A DNA stretch of 64,000 nucleotides, from assembly GCF_003144095.1 (NCBI RefSeq), contig NZ_NSKH01000018.1, positions 751,965 to 815,964 of the forward strand, in the 5' to 3' direction. This DNA comes from Streptomyces sp. ICBB 8177. Its GTDB lineage: Bacteria; Actinomycetota; Actinomycetes; Streptomycetales; Streptomycetaceae. This document shows positions 1 to 8,421 of this stretch, piece after piece (within the stretch, counting starts at the first letter, position 1; each line of letters starts with the position of its first letter). Below the pieces are notes generated by a model. That model did not search any database and was not told where the DNA came from. It saw only the letters and a program-made list of their open reading frames with translations. The position numbers were made by a program, and so were the translations under genes.

Positions 1-256
1 CGACTGCGCGCAGACCGCCGATTCCACCCGGTCCGCCGCGGCCGACGCGTTCGCCTGCTGGACCCGTCCGGTCGCCGACGCGCTGGCCGGCATGGGCGTT
101 CCGCCCCAACGGGCCGCCGCGCTCGCGACGTTGATGATCAGCACCCTGGAGGGCGCGATCCTCATCGCGCGGGCCGAACGCGACGTGCGGGCGCTGGAGA
201 CGGTGGTACGCGAGTTGGGGCCGCTGCTGGACGCGGCGGTCGTGGGAAGGGGCTGA
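1..256 (+). CDS. TetR-family regulator, C-terminal part (cut by window edge)
   Basis: An open frame enters from the left edge in phase with position 2 and stops with TGA at 254-256, giving about 84 residues. The segment is helical, alanine/leucine-rich, with the pattern STLEGAILIARAERD followed by LETVVRELGPLL. That pattern is typical of the ligand-binding C-terminal domain of small TetR repressors of the LmrA/YxaF type (family knowledge). The DNA-binding half lies outside the window. An MFS exporter follows on the same strand after a 200-base gap that holds a palindrome, so this regulator probably controls that exporter (inference). Confidence 0.7.
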   Translation, partial: DCAQTADSTRSAAADAFACWTRPVADALAGMGVPPQRAAALATLMISTLEGAILIARAERDVRALETVVRELGPLLDAAVVGRG

Positions 257-334
257 AGTCCCCGGCGGGCGTCACGGCCGGCCCGAACCCGGACGAGGCC
301 TCGTCCCCTCCTCCAAGGTATGTCGCCATCAAGT

Positions 335-350
335 ATCTTGACGTCGAGAT
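335..350. promoter_or_regulatory. Operator-like palindrome upstream of MFS gene
   Basis: ATCTTGACGTCGAGAT is a 16-base palindrome with one mismatched pair, and it overlaps the 13-base perfect inverted repeat TCAAGTATCTTGA at 329-341. It lies about 115 bases upstream of the favoured start of the MFS transporter, in a gap with no gene. Placement and symmetry suggest a binding site for a dimeric repressor, probably the TetR protein whose gene ends at 256. No motif match could be run. Confidence 0.4.
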
Positions 351-464
351 GAAGTCGCGGCAGGCTGCCTCCCGTACAGGCGATGCCATCGGTACGGACG
401 GGGAGTGGAGCTCATGCTGCGCGGTGCTGTGCGTTGGGGAGGCGGACGCGGAGGGACGGGGCTC

Positions 465-1790
465 GTGGCGCAGCTGCGTCACCCGCCGGGCGGACGCGAC
501 GCACGGATCATGCTGTTCGCGCAGTTCCTCGACCGCACCGGATCCGGCATGTGGAACTCGGCGGCGGTGCTCTACTTCACCTTCGTCAGTCAGCTGACTC
601 CACGTCAGGTCGGTTTGCTGCTGGGCGTGTCCGCGATCGCCGGTGTCGCGGGGGCGCCGCTGGCGGGACACCTCGCGAGCCGCTTTCCCGCCCGCTCCCT
701 GCTGGTCGGCTGCCACCTGCTGCGCCTGGTCACCATGAGCCTGTTGCTGCTGTGCGGCAGCTTCGCCACGCTGCTGCCGGTGGTCGCCGTCACGTGTCTC
801 GGCGACCGCGCGGCGAAGATGCTGGACATGCTCTTCGCCACTCTGGTGGCGGGCGAGCGGCACTCGACCTACCGGGGACTGTCGCGCAGCGTCACCAACG
901 CCGGGTACGCGGTCGGCGCCGGCGTCGCCGCCCTCGGGCTCGCCGTGGGAACCGCCGGCGCCTACCGGGGCCTGGTGCTGGCGGATGCCGCGTCGTTCGT
1001 GGTCGCGGCCGTGCTCGTCGGCCGCCTGCGGGAATCGGCCCACCCGCGTGCGGCGGCGCGCGAGCACGAGGCGGTGAGGTCGCACGCCGTGGCACCGACC
1101 GGGTCGGCGACGGCGGCCGGGCGGAACCCCTGGCGGGACCGGGGCTACCTGCTGTTCGTCGCGCTCGACACCCCGCTCAACCTGGACGACTCCGTGCTCA
1201 ACGTGGGAATGCCGCTGTGGCTGGTCAGCCGCACCACCGCGCCGCACGCGATCGTCCCGGTCCTCCTCACCGTCAACACCGTGCTGGTCGTCGTCCTCCA
1301 GATGCGGGTGTCCGCCAGAGCGGAGGGCCCGCGGCGGGCGGCACGGGCCGTCGGCCTGTACGGCGCCTCGATGTTCGCCTGCTGTCTCGTGCTGGCGGTC
1401 TCGGCGACGGGCGGCACGTGGCCGGCGGTGTGCGTGATGCTGGCGGCGGCGGTCCTGGTGACCCTGGCGGAGCTGATGCGGACGGTGAGCTCGTGGGAAC
1501 TCGCGGTCTCCCTTGCGCCGCCCGCCCGGCGGCCCGCCTACCTTGGCGTTGCCGGAGTGTCGTCGGCGGTGCAGAAGTCCGCCGGGCCGCTACTGCTCAC
1601 CGGCGCGGTGTTGGCCGCTGGGCCCGCGGGCTGGATCGCGCTGGGGGCGGCCGTCGCCGGTGTCTCCCTGGTCCAACAGCGGGCCTGCGGAAGGCGGTTG
1701 GACGCGATGGAGAGTGCCGCCACCGCACCGGTCGCTGAACCGGTGCGCGCAGACGACGCCGAGAAGCTGCCGCTCACGACACGGAAGTGA
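465..1790 (+). CDS. MFS transporter, probable drug or metabolite exporter
   Basis: An integral membrane protein of about 441 residues with twelve hydrophobic segments and a central charged loop (around residues 205-240), as expected for the major facilitator superfamily. The N-terminal signature LFAQFLDRTGSGMW is typical of actinobacterial MFS efflux proteins that sit beside TetR or MarR genes. I chose GTG at 465 because GGAGGG lies about nine bases upstream and because homologues start shortly before the first helix. GTG 405 and ATG 414 in the same frame would add up to 20 residues. The substrate cannot be read from the sequence. The gene converges with the SDR fusion gene across a strong hairpin. 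Confidence 0.85.
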   Translation: MAQLRHPPGGRDARIMLFAQFLDRTGSGMWNSAAVLYFTFVSQLTPRQVGLLLGVSAIAGVAGAPLAGHLASRFPARSLLVGCHLLRLVTMSLLLLCGSFATLLPVVAVTCLGDRAAKMLDMLFATLVAGERHSTYRGLSRSVTNAGYAVGAGVAALGLAVGTAGAYRGLVLADAASFVVAAVLVGRLRESAHPRAAAREHEAVRSHAVAPTGSATAAGRNPWRDRGYLLFVALDTPLNLDDSVLNVGMPLWLVSRTTAPHAIVPVLLTVNTVLVVVLQMRVSARAEGPRRAARAVGLYGASMFACCLVLAVSATGGTWPAVCVMLAAAVLVTLAELMRTVSSWELAVSLAPPARRPAYLGVAGVSSAVQKSAGPLLLTGAVLAAGPAGWIALGAAVAGVSLVQQRACGRRLDAMESAATAPVAEPVRADDAEKLPLTTRK

Positions 1791-1805
1791 CGTCCCGCCG
1801 GCGCG

Positions 1806-1837
1806 CGGTGGTCGGCACCGGAGAACGCCGACCACCG
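1806..1837. terminator. Bidirectional hairpin terminator
   Basis: Arms CGGTGGTCGGC (1806-1816) and GCCGACCACCG (1827-1837) form a perfect 11-base-pair stem with a 10-base loop. It lies between the convergent ends of the MFS gene and the SDR fusion gene. There is no U-run, as is usual in Streptomyces. Confidence 0.75.
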
Positions 1838-1889
1838 GGCGCACCCAAGCGTCGCCCCGTCGCGCGAGCCGTACGGCCGACCCCGCGGA

Positions 1890-3674
1890 TCACCCCGCGT
1901 TGACGCGCGCCGTCAGCCGCAGCAGAGCGGGGGAGAGGCGGCCGACGAGCCGGGCCGCCTTGGCCTCGAACGTCACCGGGACGACCGCCTTGTTCCCGCT
2001 CACCGCCCGCAGGATCTGCTCGGCCACCTTCTCCGGCGGGTAGTTGCGCTTGGCGTACATCCCCGACACACGCTTGCGGCGGGCGTCCTGCTCGGAGTCG
2101 CTCAGGCCGGAGAACGTCGCGGTCCGGGTGATGTTGGTGTTGACGATGCCGGGGCAGATCGCGCTCACCCCGATCCCCGCGGGCGCCAGCTCCGCGCGCA
2201 GGCAGTCCGACAGCATGAACACGCCCGCCTTGCTGGTGGCGTACGCGGCGAGCACCTTCGAGGGCAGGTAGGCGGCGGCCGAGGCGAGGTTGACGATGTG
2301 ACCGCCCTCCCCGCGGCCACGCATCAGGGTCCCGAAGGCACGGCAGCCGTGGATGACACCCCACAGGTTGACGTCCAGGACCCGCTTCCACTCCTTCTCG
2401 GTGGTGTCGAGGAACGTCCCCGAGTGGCCGATGCCCGCGTTGTTCACCACGACGTCCGGCACGCCGAGTTCGGCCGCGACCTCGGCGGCGAAGGCGTCCA
2501 CGGCCGCGCCGTCCGAGACGTCGACCCGCCACGCCCGCGCGCTCGCGCCGAGCAGTCCCGCCAGTTCCACGGTGCGTTCGGCCGCCTCCAGGTCGAGGTC
2601 GCAGACCGCCACGTCCGCGCCCCGCTCGGCGAACGCCAGTGCCGTGGCCCGGCCGATACCGGACCCCGCGCCGGTGACGACCACCAACTTCCCCGCGAAC
2701 GGCCCCCGTTCGGCCTCCTTGCGACCCGCCCTGTCCAGCCCGGGAGCGGCCGGCTCGCCCTCCACGTGACCGGTGAACTCCCTGACCATGCGTGCCACGG
2801 TCGTTCCCTTCTCCAGCAGCGCCGACCAGTGGGTCGCCGGAACGGTACGCCGCCACAACCGCGGCGCCCACCGCTCCAGTCCTTCGGACAGCGCCGGGCT
2901 GACGTAGTGGTCCTTGGTCAACGTGATCAGCTGCACCGGCACGTCGGTGGGCCGCTGCCGCGGTCGCGCCATACGGGGCAGCATGTTCGCCCGGTACAGC
3001 GTGATGCCGCGCACCGCGTCGTCCGCGAGCGTCGGCTGCGGATGCCCGGGGTGGGGCGTGACGCCCTCGATCCGCCGCAGCACGGTGCTCCAGCGGTCCG
3101 CGAGCCCCAGCCGCCAGGCCGCCGGGGCGAGCGCGGGCAGGTGGAAGGCGGTGATGTACCACGAGTGCGCGGCCTGCGTGAGCAGTTGGCCCACGTGGCG
3201 GGGCGTGGGTCGGGCCAGCCGGTGCCGGATCCACAGCGCCACGTGGTCGAGGCACGGCCCCGACAGCGAGGTGTACGAGGCGACGCGCTCGGCGGCGCCG
3301 GGTTCGGTGACCGCCTCCCAGGACTGGATGGACCCCCAGTCGTGCGCCACCACGTGCACCGGCTCGCCCGGGCTGACCGCGTCGACGACGGCGAACAGGT
3401 CACCGGCGAGCAGCGGGAGCCGGTAGTCCGCGCGCCGCCGAGGCCGCCCGGAGGCCCCGGCGCCGCGCACGTCGTAGCGGACCACGTGGTGGTCGCGGGC
3501 CAACTCGTCGGCCACGTCGTCCCACACCCGGTGCGTGTCCGGATAGCCGTGCACCAGCAGCACCGTGGTCCGGTGCGCGTCGCCCTGCTCGTAGACCGCC
3601 AGCGGCACCCCGGCCGAGTCCACCGTGCGCCGCCGCACCGCCGCCGGTCCGGTCCGCTCCGCCGGGCCGCTCAT
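1890..3674 (-). CDS. Bifunctional alpha/beta-hydrolase::short-chain dehydrogenase
   Basis: 594 residues with two complete enzyme domains. Residues 15-300 are an alpha/beta-hydrolase: oxyanion region HGYP (42-45), nucleophile elbow HDWGS with Asp112 as probable nucleophile, and a late His in the ATHWS segment. An Asp nucleophile is the epoxide-hydrolase/dehalogenase pattern. Residues about 327-590 are a short-chain dehydrogenase with TGAGSGIG cofactor loop, NNAG and the active-site YATSK tetrad. The two may act in sequence on one lipid-like or aromatic substrate (inference). ATGA overlap with the M24 gene upstream (3671-3674) places it last in the operon 6598 to 1890. Confidence 0.88.
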   Translation of the reverse strand: MSGPAERTGPAAVRRRTVDSAGVPLAVYEQGDAHRTTVLLVHGYPDTHRVWDDVADELARDHHVVRYDVRGAGASGRPRRRADYRLPLLAGDLFAVVDAVSPGEPVHVVAHDWGSIQSWEAVTEPGAAERVASYTSLSGPCLDHVALWIRHRLARPTPRHVGQLLTQAAHSWYITAFHLPALAPAAWRLGLADRWSTVLRRIEGVTPHPGHPQPTLADDAVRGITLYRANMLPRMARPRQRPTDVPVQLITLTKDHYVSPALSEGLERWAPRLWRRTVPATHWSALLEKGTTVARMVREFTGHVEGEPAAPGLDRAGRKEAERGPFAGKLVVVTGAGSGIGRATALAFAERGADVAVCDLDLEAAERTVELAGLLGASARAWRVDVSDGAAVDAFAAEVAAELGVPDVVVNNAGIGHSGTFLDTTEKEWKRVLDVNLWGVIHGCRAFGTLMRGRGEGGHIVNLASAAAYLPSKVLAAYATSKAGVFMLSDCLRAELAPAGIGVSAICPGIVNTNITRTATFSGLSDSEQDARRKRVSGMYAKRNYPPEKVAEQILRAVSGNKAVVPVTFEAKAARLVGRLSPALLRLTARVNAG

Positions 3675-4534
3675 CGCAGCGCCCCCTCGTGGACGCGCCG
3701 CACGTGCGGCAGGTCGTCGTCGAGCCAGTAGGCGTCGTCCTCGGTCACCACGAGCAACTCCTCGAACTTCAGGCCCACATCACGGAAACCGACGTGCGGT
3801 TCCACCGCCCACAGCCCCGGCGTCGGCGGATGTGCCGACGAGCGGCCGTCCGCCCACAGCGGGGAGCGCCCGTGCAGCCGCTCGCTGATCAGCTCGCGGC
3901 CCAGCGTCTGGAGGGTGCGCACGCCGAAGCCGAAGAGGTTCACCCCGGCCGGACCGCGCGGGGTCACCCGGGTGACCTGGTGGCCGATCACCCGGCCCGG
4001 GTAGACCTGGTGCCGGTTGTCGTAGCCGTGCCGGGCGATCAGCGCGTCGACGGCCGCGTACACCTCGTTGAGCGGCTTGCGCGCCCGCACCTCGCGCAGG
4101 ATCAGGTCGCGGTACTCCAGCAGGTCGACCGCGATGCGGTCCCAGACGGGATTGTCGCCGACCTTGCCCGCGTACCCGATGTCGGCGGTGTAACCGTCCA
4201 CGACCGGCGCGCAGTCCAGCACGTACGACATGCCGGGCCTGAGCACGCGGCCACTGGCGAAGAACTGCAAGGGCGTGCGGAAGTGCCGGAACGCGGTGCG
4301 GTCTCCGAACCAGGCGAACGGCACGTGGAAGAAGTCCTCGACGCCCTCTGCCACCAGCTCGCGCCGCAGCCGCGCCGCCGCCTGACGCTCCGTCACCCCC
4401 GGTTCCAGCCAGTCGGCGACCCGGCCGGCGCACCGGTAGGCGAGCTGCTGGAGTTCACGGAAGCGGTCGAGGTCGCGGTCGTCGTAACGGAACGACGGGG
4501 CACGCCCGTTGCGGGGCGGCGAGAGGGTGCTCAT
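3671..4534 (-). CDS. M24-family metallopeptidase-like protein
   Basis: 287 residues with the pita-bread fold pattern of Xaa-Pro aminopeptidase, methionine aminopeptidase and creatinase. Candidate metal ligands are all visible: Asp residues in VLDCAPVVDGYTAD, His in VIGHQV, Glu in AVEPHVG and Glu in LKFEELLVV, so the site looks intact. Start ATG at 4534 follows GGAAGG. The usual N-terminal creatinase domain is short, so a small specialised hydrolase is likelier than a general aminopeptidase. It sits in an operon with redox and hydrolase genes whose joint substrate is unknown. Confidence 0.85.
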   Translation of the reverse strand: MSTLSPPRNGRAPSFRYDDRDLDRFRELQQLAYRCAGRVADWLEPGVTERQAAARLRRELVAEGVEDFFHVPFAWFGDRTAFRHFRTPLQFFASGRVLRPGMSYVLDCAPVVDGYTADIGYAGKVGDNPVWDRIAVDLLEYRDLILREVRARKPLNEVYAAVDALIARHGYDNRHQVYPGRVIGHQVTRVTPRGPAGVNLFGFGVRTLQTLGRELISERLHGRSPLWADGRSSAHPPTPGLWAVEPHVGFRDVGLKFEELLVVTEDDAYWLDDDLPHVRRVHEGALR

Positions 4535-4589
4535 GGCGGGCCTTCCGGATGTCGGACGGTGACGTGGGTGCGAGGGCGGGGGGATGCGG

Positions 4590-5693
4590 TCACAGGTCGA
4601 GTTCGAGGCACCCGCCCTCCGGGGCACGCGAGACGCACACCAGCATCCGCCCGGCCGCCCGCTCCTCGTCGGTCAGCTTGCGGTCCCGGTGCTCGACCTC
4701 TCCCGCCAGCACCCGGACCGCGCACACCCCGCAGAACCCCTGTCGGCACGAGTACGGGGTGGCCGGATCGCGCTCGCGCAGCACCTCCAGGGCGGAGCGG
4801 TCCGCCGGCACGTCCAGCACCTCGCCGCTGCCGCGCAGCCGCACCGTGAACGGACGCCCGTCGCGGACCGGCGCGGCGGTGAAGCGCTCGAAGTGCAGCG
4901 CCCGCGCCGCGCTCGCGTCGAACGCGGCCCGCACCGCGTCCAGCATCGGCCCGGGCCCGCAGCAGTAGACGGCCGAGCCGGCGGGCGCGCGGGACAGCAG
5001 CCCGGCCGCGTCCGGCACGCCGTGCTCCTCGTCGGTCAGCACCTCCACCCGGTCCGGCGAGCGCGCGGCCAGCTCGGCGAGTTCGTCGGCGAACGGCAGC
5101 GACGCGCGGGTGCGTCCGCAGTGCACCAAACGCCAGTCCAGGCCGCGCCGTTCGGCCTCGCGGGCCATCGGCAGCACCGGTGTGATGCCGATCCCGCCCG
5201 CGACGAGCAGCACCGAGGCGTCGGCCGCGAACGGGAAGGCGTTGCGCGGCCTGCGCACGGTGATCCGCGTACCGGGACGCAACGCCTCGTGCACCTCCAC
5301 CGATCCGCCGCCCCCGCCGTCGATCCTGCGCACGGCGATCCGGTAGGCGTGGACGTCGGCCGGGTCGCCGCACAGCGAGTAAGGGCGGCGGCGCCCGGAC
5401 GGCAGCGTCACGTCCAGATGGGCGCCGGGCTGCCAGGCCGGAAGCCGCCCGCCGTCCGGCGCGGTCAGCCGCAACGACACCACGTCGTCGGCTTCCTGGC
5501 GCCGCCGCGTCACGAGCAGCTGAAGCGCGTCGTCCACCGGGGCGGGCGCGGGCCTGGGGCGGCGGCGTCCGGCGAGCGGGATGTAGACGTCGGCGAAGGC
5601 GGTCAGCAGGCGCATCATGCGGTCGCTGCGGTGCCGGCCGTTGACGTCCGGTGGCGGTGCGGCGGCCGGCGGGCTGGGGGCGGTGCGGCTCAT
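4590..5693 (-). CDS. PDR/VanB-type ferredoxin reductase (FAD/NAD plus plant-type 2Fe-2S)
   Basis: 367 residues. An N-terminal FAD-binding barrel carries RPYSLCGDP (flavin binding), then a NAD-binding half with LLVAGGIGITPVLPM and YCCGPGPML, and a C-terminal plant-type ferredoxin domain with CRQGFCGVC and a final Cys in MLVCVSRA, i.e. all four cluster ligands. The order FAD-NAD-2Fe-2S is that of phthalate dioxygenase reductase. It would pass electrons from NAD(P)H to an oxygenase. The metal-dependent hydrolase-like protein immediately upstream (5720-6598) is the obvious candidate partner. Start ATG 5693. Confidence 0.9.
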   Translation of the reverse strand: MSRTAPSPPAAAPPPDVNGRHRSDRMMRLLTAFADVYIPLAGRRRPRPAPAPVDDALQLLVTRRRQEADDVVSLRLTAPDGGRLPAWQPGAHLDVTLPSGRRRPYSLCGDPADVHAYRIAVRRIDGGGGGSVEVHEALRPGTRITVRRPRNAFPFAADASVLLVAGGIGITPVLPMAREAERRGLDWRLVHCGRTRASLPFADELAELAARSPDRVEVLTDEEHGVPDAAGLLSRAPAGSAVYCCGPGPMLDAVRAAFDASAARALHFERFTAAPVRDGRPFTVRLRGSGEVLDVPADRSALEVLRERDPATPYSCRQGFCGVCAVRVLAGEVEHRDRKLTDEERAAGRMLVCVSRAPEGGCLELDL

Positions 5694-5719
5694 GGGGTCC
5701 TCGGGCTGGTCGCGGCGGA

Positions 5720-6598
5720 TCAGTGGGCGGCGGCGCGGGCGGCGGGAGAGCTGCCGAGGTAGGCGACGGCCTGCCGGGTCGAGCCCTCCTGGGTGGGGTG
5801 GTAGTGCGGCCGCAGGTAGCGGGCGCCGGAGCGCGCGGTGCGGCGCAGGTCGGGCAGCAGCCCGCGCCGGGCACTGGCGAGGTAGCCGCGCCAGGTGGCC
5901 CGGACCCGGCCGCGCAGTTCCGGGTCGGCGGCCATCAGGAAGCGGGCGCCGCGCACCCACAGCCAGTACAGGACGGGGCCCGCGACGGCCATCGCCCGCA
6001 CCCGGCGCCCGTAGCCCGGGTCGAGGTGGCACAGCAGGTCGTACGCCACGCTGCGGTGCTCGACCTCCTCGGCGCCGTGCCAGCGCAGCAGGTCCAGCAT
6101 GACCGGGTCGGCGCCCACGCGGTCCAGCTCGTCCGCGTTGAGCACCCAGTCGCCGAGGAAGGCGGTGAAGTGCTCGATGGCGGCGATGACGGCGACGCGT
6201 TCGATCACGTGCTCGCGCTGCTGCGCGCCGGACAGGCCGGGGCGGTCGCCCAGCACCCGCCGGAAGAGCCACTCGATCTGCCGCACGTACGGCGCCGGGT
6301 CCAGGCCCTTGGCCAGCAGGTGGTCCAGCACGCCCTGGTGCGCCTCGGCGTGCATCGCCTCCTGGCCGACGAAGCCGATCACGTCCTCGCGCACCCGCTC
6401 GTCGGTGATCAGCGCAAGCGCCTGCTTGAAGACCCGGACGAACCAGCGCTCGCCCTCGGGCAGCAGCAGGTGGAGCACGTTGATCGTGTGGGTGGCCATC
6501 GGATCGCCCGGTATCCAGTGCATGGGCAGACCGGACCAGTCGAACCGGACGTTGCGGGGCTCAAGGACCAGGTCGGCGTGGTCTTCCGCGGTGGTCAT
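5720..6598 (-). CDS. PF10118 metal-dependent hydrolase-like protein, possible diiron oxygenase
   Basis: 292 residues, helical, rich in His and Glu. Motifs read in order are MHWIPGDP, GERWFVRVFKQ, GQEAMHAEAH, AAIEHFTAF and GAEEVEHRSVAYD, spaced like the ligands of a ferritin-type dimetal centre. Family members are annotated as metal-dependent hydrolases, but the E...ExxH repeats and the reductase next door suggest a diiron oxygenase (inference). ATG 6598 is favoured because of GGAG nine bases upstream; a GTG at 6640 would add 14 residues. It is first in the minus-strand operon and divergent from the TetR gene at 6735. Confidence 0.82.
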   Translation of the reverse strand: MTTAEDHADLVLEPRNVRFDWSGLPMHWIPGDPMATHTINVLHLLLPEGERWFVRVFKQALALITDERVREDVIGFVGQEAMHAEAHQGVLDHLLAKGLDPAPYVRQIEWLFRRVLGDRPGLSGAQQREHVIERVAVIAAIEHFTAFLGDWVLNADELDRVGADPVMLDLLRWHGAEEVEHRSVAYDLLCHLDPGYGRRVRAMAVAGPVLYWLWVRGARFLMAADPELRGRVRATWRGYLASARRGLLPDLRRTARSGARYLRPHYHPTQEGSTRQAVAYLGSSPAARAAAH

Positions 6599-6680
6599 GG
6601 CGGCGACTCCGTCAGCGAGAGGGATCACGTGAGGGTTCACGCGGGGAATCAGCGGAGGGGTGCGGCAAGCGAGCGCTTTA

Positions 6681-6722
6681 TTGAGGGTTACTCAACAGTA
6701 AGAGATATTGAGGTCCTGTCAA
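6681..6722. promoter_or_regulatory. Duplicated operator TTGAGG-N5-TCAA in divergent promoter
   Basis: Two 15-base elements share TTGAGG-N5-TCAA: one at 6681-6695 (a perfect TTGAG/CTCAA repeat) and one at 6708-6722. The second extends to TATTGA-N7-TCAATA (6706-6724). Their starts are 27 bases apart. They lie between the divergent hydrolase operon and the TetR gene, the second ending 12 bases before the TetR ATG, so they are very likely the autoregulatory TetR operators. Confidence 0.7.
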
Positions 6723-6734
6723 TAGGATGGGGAC

Positions 6735-7388
6735 ATGGCTCGTACCCCCGCCGCCCGCGCTCCGCGCATGCCGCCGACCGACCGTCGTACCCAGATCCTG
6801 TCGGCGGCCCGCCGCGTCCTGGAGGTCCGTCCGATCGACGACCTCTCGGTGGAGACCGTCGCCGCCGAGGCCGGGGTCTCGCCAGGACTGCTCTTCCACT
6901 ACTTCGGATCGCAGCGCAAGTTCCGGCACACCGTCCTGGAGGCCGCCGCGCAGGAACTCCTCGACCACGTGCGGCCCGACCCCGGCCTGAGCCCCGCCGC
7001 CCAACTGCGCGCCGGAATCGAGACCTTCGTGGACTACGTCACCCGGTATCCCACCATCTACCAGGCGGTGACCCGGCTGGGCGGCGGCGCGGGGGTGCGC
7101 ACCCTGCACCGCTCGGCGCGCTCGACGCTCGCGGGCTGGATCACCGAGGGACTGGCGAGCGCCGGGGCGCCGGTGACGCCCGCGCTGGCCTTCTCGGTCG
7201 CGGGCTGGCTCGCGTACATGGAGGAGGTCGTCCTCGCCTGGCTCGACGATCCCGCGATGGAACGCGCCGACCTGCTCGACCTGTGCGAGCGGACCGCCTA
7301 CCAGGTGGTGATGGTCGCGCTGGACGACCCCGCGCAGTGGGAACGCATCCGCGCCGGGATGCGCGCGGAACCGGAGGCGGGAGTGTGA
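6735..7388 (+). CDS. TetR-family repressor of the divergent oxidoreductase operon
   Basis: 217 residues. The N-terminal HTH (residues about 18-65) reads RRTQILSAARRVLE, then VETVAAEAGVSPGLLFHYFGS, the canonical TetR recognition helix. The C-terminal part is an all-helical ligand domain with the aromatic stretch YVTRYPTIYQAV. ATG 6735 has GGATGGGG just upstream. The gene is divergent from the hydrolase/reductase operon and separated from it by two matching 15-base operator-like elements, so it most likely represses both directions and responds to the operon substrate (inference). Confidence 0.92.
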   Translation: MARTPAARAPRMPPTDRRTQILSAARRVLEVRPIDDLSVETVAAEAGVSPGLLFHYFGSQRKFRHTVLEAAAQELLDHVRPDPGLSPAAQLRAGIETFVDYVTRYPTIYQAVTRLGGGAGVRTLHRSARSTLAGWITEGLASAGAPVTPALAFSVAGWLAYMEEVVLAWLDDPAMERADLLDLCERTAYQVVMVALDDPAQWERIRAGMRAEPEAGV

Positions 7389-7403
7389 CCCCCTGAGAAC
7401 GCG

Positions 7404-7459
7404 CCCGCCCCGCTGCCGCCTTCGTGGGAAGCGCGCACGAATGGGACAGCGGGGGCGGG
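7404..7459. terminator. Nested hairpin terminator
   Basis: Outer arms CCCGCCCCGCTG (7404-7415) and CAGCGGGGGCGGG (7447-7459, one bulged G) enclose an inner stem TTCGTG (7421-7426) / CACGAA (7436-7441). The structure lies between the convergent ends of the TetR gene and the chitosanase gene and can serve both. Confidence 0.7.
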
Positions 7460-7479
7460 GCGATCGGCGTGACGTGGGA

Positions 7480-8367
7480 TCAGGTCGGGCTGCCGGAGCC
7501 GCGTTTGGGGATGGTGTAGCCGAAGTCGGCACCCACGTGCAGCGGCAGCGGCAGGCTCCACTCGCCCGCCGACGCCATCTGCTGCAAGGCCTGCACCCGG
7601 TCCACGCTGTCCGGCCAGTCCGACTTGCGGCCCGGGGTCCTGGGGTTCTTCAGGTGCGCGGTGCGCACCTGGTTGAACACCCCGAGCCAGGTGTGCTCGT
7701 TGACACCGGAGGCCGGTGTGCCGCCCGCCTTCGAGGTCGTCTCTGCGACCAGGACCAGCAGACCGTCGGGGCTGTCGGGGGCGCCGTCCGGGCCCATCTC
7801 GACGGCGGTGTCGAAGAAGTCGGCCACCCCCAGGGCGGAGGTGATCCCGACCTTCCGGGCCTCGGTGAGCGCGGGGTCCAGGTAGTTCATGTGGGCCTGC
7901 TCGAACTGCGCCTGCACGAACACCGGGTCCTTCGCCGCCTGCTTCCACGCGGAGGTGAAGCCGTCCAGTCCGGTGTGCGCGTCGCTGCCCTCGGCGGCGA
8001 GCTTCCTGAGGGCGGGAAGGTACTTCGCCAGCGGGTTGCCCGGCTCCTGCGAGTCGTAGTACGTGACGAGCCTGACGTCGTCGTCGGTCTGGGTGCAGAA
8101 GCCGATGTATCCCGCGGTGTAGCCGCAGCCGTCACCGTAGTCCTCGATGGCGGCGAAGCCGCTGGTGATGTCGCCGTTCTCGAAGACGTTGGTGATCTCG
8201 TCGATCGCGTAGCGCTGGTCGTCCGTGAGGCTGATCCCGGCGGCCCTCGCGGGTGGGGTCGTCGCGGTGTGGGCGCTCGTCGCCTGCGCGGTGGGGACGA
8301 AGGCGACGGTCACGGCGGCGGCGACGCCGGTCGTGCCGAGGGCGAGGGCCCGTTTGTGCGATGCCAT
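7480..8367 (-). CDS. Secreted GH46 chitosanase
   Basis: 295 residues with a signal peptide (MASHKRALALGTTGVAAAVT, cleavage probably near residue 30). The mature part follows glycoside hydrolase family 46: the catalytic acid region VFENGD (Glu63) and IEDYGDGCGYTAGYIGFC, with Asp79 as likely second catalytic residue, correspond to Glu22 and Asp40 of the S. N174 enzyme (family knowledge). EPGNPLAKYLPAL is another GH46 signature. It hydrolyses chitosan outside the cell. It lies 54 bases downstream of the PL14-like lyase gene on the same strand, so the two are probably co-transcribed. Confidence 0.93.
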   Translation of the reverse strand: MASHKRALALGTTGVAAAVTVAFVPTAQATSAHTATTPPARAAGISLTDDQRYAIDEITNVFENGDITSGFAAIEDYGDGCGYTAGYIGFCTQTDDDVRLVTYYDSQEPGNPLAKYLPALRKLAAEGSDAHTGLDGFTSAWKQAAKDPVFVQAQFEQAHMNYLDPALTEARKVGITSALGVADFFDTAVEMGPDGAPDSPDGLLVLVAETTSKAGGTPASGVNEHTWLGVFNQVRTAHLKNPRTPGRKSDWPDSVDRVQALQQMASAGEWSLPLPLHVGADFGYTIPKRGSGSPT

Positions 8368-8421
8368 GCTGGATTCCCTTTCCGCGGTTGGAAGTGTGAC
8401 GTCGCGTCACGACGCTGCGGG

